The notes beneath the pieces were generated by a model. It saw only the letters and a program-made list of their open reading frames with translations. It was not told the DNA's origin and searched no databases. A stretch of 64,000 nucleotides of DNA. Origin: Brachionus manjavacas. Its lineage: Eukaryota > Rotifera > Eurotatoria > Ploima > Brachionidae. Location of the stretch: positions 1,302,001-1,366,000 of the forward strand of contig JAHQIY010000013.1 of the NCBI GenBank assembly GCA_019054805.1, read 5' to 3'. Positions 46,106 to 56,374 of the stretch are shown here, piece after piece. Made by a program: the position numbers and the translations under genes. Within the stretch, counting starts at the first letter, position 1, and every line of letters begins with the position of its first letter.

Positions 46106-48795
46106 GCCGCTGAAAATGCTACACCTTAACTGCCAATCAATCGTCAAATCCCACAAAACCTTACAACTACTGAACATGACAAATAAACACCTACCAGATA
46201 TAATTAGTTTAAATGAAACATTTCTAAAACCAGGAATCAATTTGGAATTAGAAAATTACTCAATTCTTAGAAACGATCGCCAAATCCAAAAAGGAGGAGG
46301 AACAGCCCTCTGCATCAGAAGTAATTTATCATTTAAACCACTAAACATTTCAAGCTCAACCAATGAAGTAACGGGCATAGTTACAAAACTTACCAACAAT
46401 ATATACCTTGCCATCTTTAGTATATACGTAAGCCCATCAAACCAACTCGATGAAAGTCTACTCAACACTATAATCAAAGACTATCCAAACTTTATTATCC
46501 TCGGTGACTTAAATGCAAGACACAAATCCTGGAAATGTAAAATTGGAAACAAAAAAGGAAAGATTCTCGATGAAATTATACGAAGAAACCATCTCTCAAT
46601 CTTAAATTGTGAGCAACCTACATACAGGAGAAGCAAAAACATCCTTGACCTAAGCATCTGCTCCCAACAATTAACAAAATACTTCGCCTCTCATACTGTA
46701 TTGAACGAATCCTTAAGTGACCACCAGCCAACTTTAACCATAATGAATAATATTCAATCACCAACAAATATACAAACTCACAAATCGATCAACTGGACAA
46801 AATTCTATACCACTCTTTCAAACAACGAATCCAATCAACCGCAAATCTACACAGAAAAGCATTTAGACCAAGAAGCACTTAAAATAACAGCAGATATAAA
46901 AAGCGCCCTATCAACAGCGACTCACACCTTTAACACTACATCTAAATTCAAGACAGCAAACATTCCCCCAGAACTTCTTAAACTAATCAAGCAGAAAAGA
47001 AAAATGCGTCGATTGTACCAAAAAACAAATTCGCCAATTCATAAAACATTAACCAATCTACTAGACCGCAAATGCAAAACAGAGCTAAAAAACTTTTACC
47101 AAAACCAAACACTCACTCAATTCAAAGAACTAAACAATTTTAAACAATCGGATACGAAGCACTGGAAGCTTCTAAACAAACTGGAACCGCAAAAAAACAA
47201 TCATGAAGTCAACCAAAAATTCAACTTTACAACAACATCCACCGATTTGGGTACCGCCGAAACTTTTGCATCAAATCTTGAACAAATTTTCAACATCGAA
47301 TTATGTCCCGAACCAGCCAGCCAAACTCCAGCACCAATAGTAACACCAAGCGAAGTAATAACGAACAAAGAGCTAATCGATACACTAAAATCATCACGTA
47401 ACAAAGCGTCACCAGGCCCTGATGGAATTAATAACAAAGCCCTCAAAAACTTGCCTACCAACTACATGTTCAAATTTTTAAATCTATTCAACTCGTCATT
47501 AAGATTAGGTTACATTCCAAAAATTTGGAAATTATCAACAATAACAATGATCCTCAAGAAAGGCAAACCATCCGAAAATTTTTCATCTTACAGACCTATT
47601 TCATTATTAAGCTGTATAGGCAAGTGGCTTGAAAAAATAATAAACAACAAGCTTAAAACATGGATAGAACAAGAGAAGGTTTTGCCACAAACACAATCAG
47701 GTTTCAGATCAGGCAAAAGTACTCAAGATCAAATCCTCAGACTAAACCAATCCATTATTAATGGATTTAATAAAAGAACCTAACACTAGCCGTGTTTTTC
47801 GACTTAGAGAAAGCATTTGACAAAACTCCCCATTCAGGAATACTCGACTCAATCAGCTCACTTCAAATCAGTCCAAACATAAAAAAATGGGTAACTAGCT
47901 TTCTTGAAGACCGACATTTTCAAGTCAGAGTCAACAGCGCTGTCTCGTCAACTAGGAAAATAACATGCGGAGTTCCACAAGGAAGCTGTCTTTCTCCAAC
48001 TCTTTTATCATTTACTTTAGCCAAATCTCCAAACACATACCATTTTCAGTAAACCATGCTCTCTTCGCAGACGACCTAGCAATTTGGGCCTCAGGCCGTA
48101 ACCTTAAAGAAATCACTCAAAAAATCCAATCAGCCATCAACAGCATTAACAACTTCTGCAACACCAAAGGCTTCACGATAAACAAATCCAAGACCAACTA
48201 CACTACATTCACAACTGCCGGATATCGAAAAACATACAACGATAAATACTCAACCGAACTCTTTTTAGACAATCAAAAAATTCCTCTTGAACCGTTTCCA
48301 ACATTCCTCGGAATCAAACTAGACCCAAAACTTAATTACAAACAGCATCTTACAACTATCACCCAAAAACAAATAACAAAAATAAATCTAATTAAAAAGA
48401 TAAAAAATCTCAAATTCAAAAACGGTACCAAACTATGCAAAATTGTCTACAATTCACTTATCCGATCCCTGCTCGACTATTGCCTAGTAATCGCTAACAC
48501 TGGCACCCAAAAAATTAGCAACGATATACAAAAAATACAAAACAAAATACTGAAAATTATTAAAAAATTCCCACTCAAAACTTCAATCGAATCAATACAC
48601 AAACACTTCAACATGACTAAACTTGACACCCGACTAAAACAGCTATTTCTCAAATTCGTAACCGGAAAAAAACAAAATGACCTACTCTTCGACGAACTCA
48701 GAACCTACATATCAGAAACCACATGCAATACGCACAATAAAAGATTCTTGACTCCCTTCGACGTTGTCATAGAACAGTTCGATCTCACACAATAA
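46044..48795 (+). pseudogene. LINE ORF2: APE endonuclease plus reverse transcriptase, two frameshifts
   Basis: The enzyme that nicks target DNA and reverse-transcribes the element RNA. The endonuclease shows LHLNCQSI, SLNETF, ILGDLNARH and the catalytic SDHQPT. The reverse transcriptase shows KASPGPDGINNKAL, SSYRPISLLSCIGKWLEKI, SGFRSGKST, then after a shift at about 47775 FFDLEKAFDKTPHSG and CGVPQGSCLSPTL. After another shift at about 48005 it shows ALFADDLAIWA (catalytic FADD), FPTFLGIKLDP and the C-terminal helix region ending VIEQFDLTQ. A start at the internal Met near 46086 or 46092 is as likely as 46044. The YRPISLL and FADD context fits the Jockey/CR1 group. Catalytic residues are all present across the frames. 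Confidence 0.85.
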
Positions 48796-48822
48796 AAACT
48801 ATTTATTTACAATCATTTACTT

Positions 48823-48875
<53 letters not shown>

Positions 48876-49021
48876 CACAATTTTATATTCTCTATAGTCA
48901 ATTGTAAAATTATATTCTAAATTATTATCTAAAGAATGCAGGCTGAAAAGAAGGTTTACATCGTTCTGAACTGCCTGGGGCCTCGGCCCAAATTATATTT
49001 TAAAAAAAAAAAAAAAAAAAA

Positions 49022-50655
49022 ATAACGAGCTTGAACAAAAGAAATTTTTTCACACTTTTTTTATAAAAAAAAATAAAAATAAAACAATTAACTTATCTTC
49101 ATGAATAACTATAAATCACCAGAAAACATTTCCTATCTAATTGTTTATAAAAAATCGCTACTTCAATTCTCGCAAAAGAGTATATCGTCAACACATCGAC
49201 CATTTCGACAATTCTCTCGTCTAAGCTGGTTTCAAGGGCGATTTTTTATTTGGTGATTCATTGAGTGGATGTGAAGAAAACGACGAATTTAATGATATAT
49301 CTTCGTTTGAAAAAAGTTAAACTTTAAGAAATATGCTTATGTTTCGATCGACTCAAATTTTCCTGCACGCGGCTTATTATCAGATGTTGAGATCATCAGT
49401 TCAGTTAACAATACAGCACAAAATGATGACAGTGATTCTGATGTCGAAGAAATCGAAAAACCTAAAAAACCTGTTATAAGCTCAAAAGAAGCTATCGATA
49501 AAATTAATGATTTAAAAGATTTTTTTTGAATAAAAACCAAGATTTCTCAAAAATAGTTGATTGTTTGTTTAATATTGAAAATGTTGTGATTGAAAAATGT
49601 AATACCAAACAAACATATATTAAAGATTTTGTAAAAAAACAATAATTTTGTATTTTTTTTCCTTTTTTATTTATTGTTTTACCAATAAACATTTTGAAAA
49701 AAAAAATTTTTTTGCCCATCTTTTTCAATGCAATTTCGATATAACGAGTTTCGATATTACGAGCAACGAAATTTTCGCCCAACTTGCTCGTTATATCGAG
49801 GATTGACTGTATACTCAAAAGGAAATTTATTGGATGAAGAATATATATTAATTAGATGACGAATTGGAAATATATTAGTGAAGGTAGGAAATGATTGCCC
49901 AATAGAACCAGGTGAACTAGAAGATGGTAATTCATTCAGAGCTTTTTTAATTTGTTCTAAAGAGAATTAAATAAATGAATAACTTGGACTTACTTATGTT
50001 GAAAAAGAGAGAGTTACAAGGGACACATGTTTACATAGTTGAGACTTTGGGAAAAAAAAGATCATTAAATAACAATAAATTTATTTTCTGGATTGAAAAT
50101 AATATGATTATTAAACCAGACTGATAGCAAGATTATCATTTTTAAATTTTCATAATTTAAATAAAATATCAGCCAGATAAAAACTTAAAAATATTAATTC
50201 ATTAGAAAATATAAATAAAATTTGTGAATCAAAAATTAGAGCTTAGAAAATCCTTTTTTGTTCAAAAAACCACGCCTTCATTCTTTCAATTTTCTACTTT
50301 TTATTTAGATTAATTCAAAAAATTTTAATAATTTTTAATGAAATTTTCTTATTTCTTGTGCCAACCAAAAAGCTTACTACGATTCAATTAATTAGAATTT
50401 TTTTTTCTAAATACAAATTTTCAAATCAAATAAGACAAAAATTTTCGTTATTTTCAAGGTTTTGCATTTTATTAATTTAACAGGGTTTTGATATAGTACA
50501 AAAGTATTCATATATTTATAATATGTTGGAAATATGATGAACATGCTTTTTTGGAATATTTACAAAATAATGTATACTTGAAATGAATATATTAGAATAG
50601 AATATAAATTGAGAATGATGTGTTAATTTAAATAAATAATTAACTTATAAAATTT
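49022..50655 (+). repeat. 1.63-kb direct repeat, right copy
   Basis: This is a near-exact copy of 42849-44479 that starts directly at the LINE poly(A) tail. Homopolymer differences noted: one more A at the GAAAAAAGTT near 49315, one fewer A near 49958, one more A near 50058, and a longer T run near 50400. It includes the 3' part of the pogo-type element (to 49809). Beyond 50655 the sequence becomes unique. Confidence 0.9.
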
Positions 50656-51070
50656 CTGAACAAATATTTTACACGTAATTGATTAAAACCAAAATATTAA
50701 CTTAACTTTTGTTCAAGTAAACTTTTTTTTGTATCCGAAGAAAAATCTCATTATCCTAAAATAAATAATCAGTGATAATTATTTTAACTTTAAGATAAAA
50801 AACAAATAAAGCTAGTCTGCTAGTCTAAATTTTGGTCCAACCTATCAGGTGATTAGATGATTTAGTTTTTTTCAATTTCAAAGCAAAAGTTATTTAACTA
50901 ATGCAAAGTCATTATTCATTTATGTTCAAACTTTTAAATAAAAAGCCAAAATTCTCTCTACGCAATATGTGACATGGTTGTTTCAATACTGAAATATCAT
51001 ATGATATTTTTTCTATTTTTTTTAATTTTTAAAAAAACCATAATAAAAAATTGTACATAAGTTTTACAAA
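50656..51070. other. 5' flank of the SLC36-like gene
   Basis: Unique AT-rich sequence with no other feature recognised. Confidence 0.45.
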
Positions 51071-52641
51071 ATGAATGAAGGAGAACTTCCTGAAAGTTTG
51101 AATAACTCTCAAGCCGATCTAATATGGTACAACAGCATAAGGATCGAGTCACTGTCTTCACCAAAGCCCAAGCAGGAAAAAAAGCAAGGAACTTCAAATA
51201 CAGAAACTTTAATGCATATTATAAAAGCAAATATAGGTACTGGAGTATTGGCAATGCCTTTGGCTTTTAAAAACGGAGGACTAGCTTTAAGCTCAATATC
51301 GTTGTGGATAATGGCCTTTATTTGTATACACTGCATGCATATTTTGTTAAATTGTGCCAAATTTGTTACTGCAAATATGAAAGAAGATATAGAAGAGATG
51401 CTCAATAAAACAGTCGGATATGACGACGTGGTTGAGTTAATTCTAAAAAATAAGTGCAGAAAGGACTCGAAATGGCCTGGAAGATTCAGATTCCTAACAA
51501 GTTTGGTAGAGTTTATCGAAGAATTGATTTTTATTTAACCTAAAGTTTTATTCTTAGTTTATAGTCATCGGACAACTTGGATTTTGTTGTGTTTATTTGG
51601 TTTTTATTCCGACTAATATAAAACAAATAATAGATTTTTACTATCCATCATCTGGATTAAGTCTTGAAATTTTAATGTGCATTACTTTGCTTCCACTAAT
51701 CTTATTTTGTTTGATTAAAGATTTGAAATTTTTAGCACCGTTCAGTGCGATTGCAAATTTATTGATGATCGCCTCTCTGGCAGTCATAATTTATGGTCTT
51801 TTTTTTGACGGCCCCTTTAAGCCGATCGAACGACTGGAACTCATAGCTCCTTATAGCAACTGGCCCGTTTACTTTAGCTCGGCAATATACGCCTTTGAAG
51901 GCATTTCTTTAGTTCTCCCAGTTTACCATGAAATGAAATACAAATCGAATTTCAATCCGTGGAATGGTGTTTTGAACACCGGAATGTCTCTCGTTTCCAT
52001 TATGTATTTTAGTATCGGCTTTTTCGGATACTTAAAATATGGAAGCGATTCAGCGCCAAGCATAACACTCAATCTTCAAACATCTAATGTAATTGTGGTC
52101 AATAAACATTTTTAATTGTTGTTTAATTTTTCTTCTTTTTAAGATCTTGTATCAAATAGTCAAAATCTTATTCACCATTGCAATTTTTATAACTTACAAT
52201 TTGCAATTTTTTGTAGCAGCTGATATAATATGGACTTATGTGTTGAGATCAAGCAAATACATGCAATCGCTTGGCATCAACAGCGGCTCATTTGTCAACT
52301 TGACCGATAGCCAAGCTTCAGATCTAAATAGATCGGCGTCAAAGATCTACAATTTGATACATAATGTATTCAGATCATCTCTTGTTATCCTTACATTTTT
52401 ACTTGCCATCAAAGTACCGAGGATTGACTTATTTATTTCGTTAGTTGGAGCCATCGCCAGTAGCACCCTGGCGTTGATTCTACCAGCACTTTTAGATTTA
52501 GTTGCATTCTGGGAATCTACTAATAGAAGTCTTTCGATATTATTAAAAGACTTGCTTATAATTATTTTTGGCATTTATATTTTTGTAGCTGGTACTATGG
52601 TTAGTTTGACTGATATTTTTAATTATCTGCAAAATAATTGA
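51071..52641 (+). CDS. SLC36-type (PAT) amino-acid transporter, 3 exons
   Basis: A membrane carrier of the AAAP superfamily, closest in pattern to SLC36 proton-coupled amino-acid transporters (plasma membrane or lysosome). Exons are 51071-51505, 51558-52088 and 52144-52641 (487 residues); the introns are 52 and 55 nt. TM1 carries the family signature ETLMHIIKANIGTGVLAMPL. GQLGFCCVYLVFIPTNIKQI matches the conserved TM3-4 region, SSAIYAFEGISLVLPV the substrate-site helix, and FITYNLQFFVAADIIW and LFISLVGAIASSTLALILPA later helices. About 10-11 hydrophobic segments are visible. The first exon/intron boundary (TTG|GTAGAG) is chosen because it restores the family spacing. AATAAA follows near 52709. 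The substrate cannot be told from sequence alone. Confidence 0.9.
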
Positions 52642-52782
52642 TATTTTTTTGTGAAACTATTTTTTTTATCAATTTTAACTTTTATTGAAAAAAAACTTAA
52701 CGATTTAATAAAGAATATTTATATACATTTTATTTAGAAACAGAAAAAACAAAAAAAAACTTTGTTTGTTACTTAGAATTAA

Positions 52783-55700
52783 ATGATGAGCTACTTTGAG
52801 AATGAGACACAAATTTATTTGGAAAACTCTTTTTTGAAGGTATTTATGTTTAAAAATTGAAAAAAAAAATATTGAAAATTTTGATTGTTTTCTGTTGTAA
52901 GGCTGGTTTTTCCGACGATTCTTTCCGACAATTACTTAATTGGCTATCAACAGCACCTAGGTGGAGTACAATTAGAGTAAACAAAAATTTAATTGAAGAC
53001 CTCTCAAAATCTGTAGAAGACATTCAAAATTTTCTTAATACTGTAAATCTTTATCAATTATTCTAAGCAAATTTCCTTCATTTCTACTCTCATAGTCATT
53101 TGAAAGTATAAACAGCTTGATTGCTGCTGAAAATCAAGAGTACATGGTGCCAAAGTGCCATCAACTTCGATTACTAGACGAGTGTATTGTCTATGAACGT
53201 TCAAATAAAGTTCTCGACACCGACATTAAAATGGTTGAAAAATATCACTTAAAATAAAATACCAAAATAATAATTTTCAGACAAAATTAAAGCACGAAAA
53301 ATGTGTTATAATTGATGTAAAATGCGCTCAGGCAATTTATCGTGGTGCCGATATCTTTATGCCAGGAATAATTGCATTAAGTTTAAGTAAATTTAAATTT
53401 TCATGAATCTTTTTTGTTTCTATTTGAATGAGTTAAAGATTCAAAGGCTAGTGATCTTGTTAGTATTTACGCTGATCTGAAAGGAAAATGCCTTAAAGGC
53501 AGTGATGCCACTAATTATGTTGTCAAAAATAAAGAATCTCTTAAATTTATTGGAAATGGATGGGTAATGTTTGATCGCGATGGTATTTTCAAAAAGGATC
53601 AAAAAAAATCGTAAACATCTAAAAATAGAAAATTTTTGCTTGAAATAATTTTAAGACTAAAACTAAATTATCTAGAGGAATAGGCATCAGAATTAAAGAA
53701 CTTTCAGACGGAAGTTTTGTCCCTTCGTTTGACAATTTAAACCAGTTTAAATATTTTCCCCAAAACTTGCCATCTATGCTTTGTGCTAGAATACTTGATC
53801 CAAGGCCAGGTCATTTAATTTTAGATATGTGCGCCGCTCCTGGAGGAAAAACAACTAACATTGCTGAATTGATTAACAATAAAGTAAATTATTGCATGAT
53901 ATAAAATAAACTAGTTGTGATTAGAATATCTAACTAAGGGACGCATAGTTGCTTTTGACAAAATTGCCTCAAAAATTCTCAAAATGAAAGAATTGTGCAA
54001 AAAATTTGGGGCCACATCGGTAGAATGCCATGTTCAAGATGCAACCAGGATAGGTAATTAAGTCGAAATAAGTTTAAATTTTTTTTTTAATTCTTACTTC
54101 AATTAGACTTTAAAATTTATCAGCCAGAAACTTTTGACAGAATATTGGTGGATTCTCCATGCTCAGCTTTAGGTCAGAGACCTTTAATTTTTAACAAAAT
54201 AAGTGCAGGTCAACTTAAGTCATATGTTAGTTATCAAAGAATGATTCTTCAAAATGTGTGTTCAAAAGCAAAATAACTAGATTCGATATAAATTTTATTA
54301 TTTAGGCAGTGAAATTACTTAAGCCTGGTGGCTTTTTGGTGTTTAGTACTTGTACCATAACAGTTGAAGAGAATGAAGAACAAGTTAGCTGGCTCTTGCA
54401 AAAATACAAATTTTTAAAGCTTGTCGATCAGGTAAATTTAATTAAATTTCTCAGAAATTTTGAATTCTGGACCTACAAAAATTAGTAGAAAATAAAAAAA
54501 TTTACTTAGAATATTAAATGATTCAAGGTGTGGTCATTTAATATTCTTTAAATTTATTATCAAGATCTTATTTGAGTAAAAAATGTTAAATTTTGTAAAA
54601 CATTTAATTCTAGATCACGATGAACATGAGCTTTGCTTAAACCTAATAAAAATTGTGAGAAAAAAATTAATAAATGAATAAAGAATTAAATAATTAAAAA
54701 TAATTGAAGAATGAAAAATTTTTGACTCTGAATTTTAGTGTTTAAAAATGAGAAAAAAGTCAAAGACTAGAAAGCCATTTTTGATCGGCTAGTTTTGATG
54801 GGTTTCGAAAAATTAATTTTGAGACACAAATTAAGATTCAGTTTTATGAACTTGATATAAAATTTGACAAAAAGAAAATAAGTAAATGTAAATAATTTTA
54901 AAAATGGAGTATCACCCATGTATTGACGTTATTTTACATTAATTGACGTAAACTTACTAATTTTTGTAAAATTATTTTACCGTACAACTAAAAAGTATCA
55001 TAGTAATCTATTATCCATTTTCTCAATTTTAGTAAAAGAACATGGGAAATTAATTTTTTAGGTAGATATAATTAAAAAAAGAAAATTTAAGCTAGTTAAT
55101 GAAATTTTGAATTTTTTAAGAGGAATTAAATTTTAGATTAAAAATTGGGTCCAAAATAAAGCCAAAGCATAAAACGCTTTCTTTGAGTTTGAAAAAGAAA
55201 TCTAGACTGGAATAATGTCAGTCTTACATTAGTAATTTAAACGAAATTATCTGAATAATAATTAAAAAAATTAATTTAAATGAATAGCTTTTATCAGATT
55301 ATTAAAATTTTTATTGAAAAAAATGTCTATTATCAAATCATTAAAGAATAAGTTAAACGTAACAGAAATCCATTTTTTTATATTTAACAGAGAAGAACAG
55401 GAATTACGTATAAAAATAAAATTTAAAAAATTACTGGTTTTTTACTTTTTTATTTAATTTTATAAATTTCACTTAAAAAAATTCAAAATTTCGTTAACTA
55501 GTGTAAATTTTCTTCTTTAATAATATCTCCATAAAATCGAAAAAAAATACTTTCTCATTTTCTTTGACAAAGATTAAAACAAAATTGAATTTATTTTGTC
55601 ACTTTTTAGTTTACCTGTAAAATTAGTAATTTTACGTTTAATAAACGTCAATTAACGTACAATTACCAAAAATACACTTATCATAGATACTCTGTAAATA

Positions 55701-56221
55701 AAAATTGAAAATATGTTTTAAATAAAAAATTGCTTTTTAAATAGAGAAATAAAAATTTGAATATTTTCAACAATTGTTACTTGAATATTTTAAGAGTAAA
55801 ATTAATTAATAATTTAAATTGAATGATTTGAATGACAAAAGTGAAGGAAATTAATTTAAAATAAAACTTTATAATTATTTGATTTATGCTTCAAACATTT
55901 CAAACTTTATCTCAATTTTTTCACATCTAAGCAAGTTAAAGTTAAGATTTCTTTAAATATTTTTTCCCTAAAATTCACATCACTTTCTTAAGTCTAAAAA
56001 TTAGCTCTTTTTTAAATTTGAAGACTCCATTTCAAATCGCGGCGAGCTCCGGCTTATCATGTGATGGCCTGACAGAGCAACAATTGAAATTATTGCAAAG
56101 ATTTCATCCAAATTTTGAAACAAATAATTTTGGAGTAGATGGCATTAACGTTTTGAACGATACCAATGGCTTTTTTATAGCAAAATTCATAAAAGAGTCG
56201 AACACTAGCTTTGCTAGTTAA
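52783..56221 (+). CDS. NSUN6: NSUN6-like tRNA (cytosine-C5) methyltransferase, 10 exons
   Basis: An RNA m5C methyltransferase; NSUN6 in mammals modifies C72 of tRNA-Cys and tRNA-Thr acceptor stems. Exons: 52783-52839, 52902-53042, 53096-53233, 53281-53386, 53439-53610, 53676-53883, 53939-54053, 54107-54255, 54306-54431 and 56024-56221. All are in phase, giving 469 residues, the length of the human protein. A PUA domain spans about residues 112-190 ([25 protein letters not shown]). SAM motif I is [11 protein letters not shown] (from residue 255). The catalytic cysteines are in [11 protein letters not shown] (Cys331) and [14 protein letters not shown] (Cys378). The last exon gives [10 protein letters not shown] and GFFIAKFIK. 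The final intron is 1592 bp and carries a long inverted repeat. The start is 141 bp after the SLC36-like stop. Confidence 0.93.
54920..55668. repeat. Large inverted repeat in the NSUN6 last intron
   Basis: The arms at about 54920-55125 and 55465-55668 are imperfect inverted copies. Shared words include TTAATTGACGT, CTAATTTTTGTAAAATT against its mirrored form, and GAAATTTTGAATTTTTT at the inner ends. The loop is about 340 bp and non-coding. The intron is about 30 times longer than neighbouring introns, so this is probably a foldback or MITE insertion. Confidence 0.55.
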
Positions 56222-56374
56222 ACTTTTTGATTTCTTGAATCATATGAATTGATTTAAAATAAATTGGCAAAGAAAGCAGTATTCTTTTTAAAATATTTGG
56301 ATGAAAATAAAAAATTTAAACCAAATCAGTCTTTATTTTTTATTCATGAACAAGTATATTTACATTAATTTCCA

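Larger units (their letters stand above)
44480..49021 (+). mobile_element. Jockey-like LINE, nearly full length, two ORFs, poly(A) tail
   Basis: A non-LTR retrotransposon with a short 5' UTR, a gag-like ORF1, an endonuclease/reverse-transcriptase ORF2, and a 3' UTR. The 3' UTR contains a 47-base T run (48829-48875) and ends CTGGGGCCTCGGCCCAAATT, TATATTTT and about 20 A. It sits exactly between two 1.63-kb direct repeats. The coding strand is A/C-rich, unlike host genes. The ORFs are open except for four single-base shifts, mostly in homopolymers, so the insertion looks young. Confidence 0.88.

Noticed and set aside
51497-51538. C-terminal tail LVEFIEELIFI of SLC36-like exon 1
   Set aside because: A 52-nt GT-AG intron (51506-51557) removes it and restores the conserved IVIGQLGFCC block.
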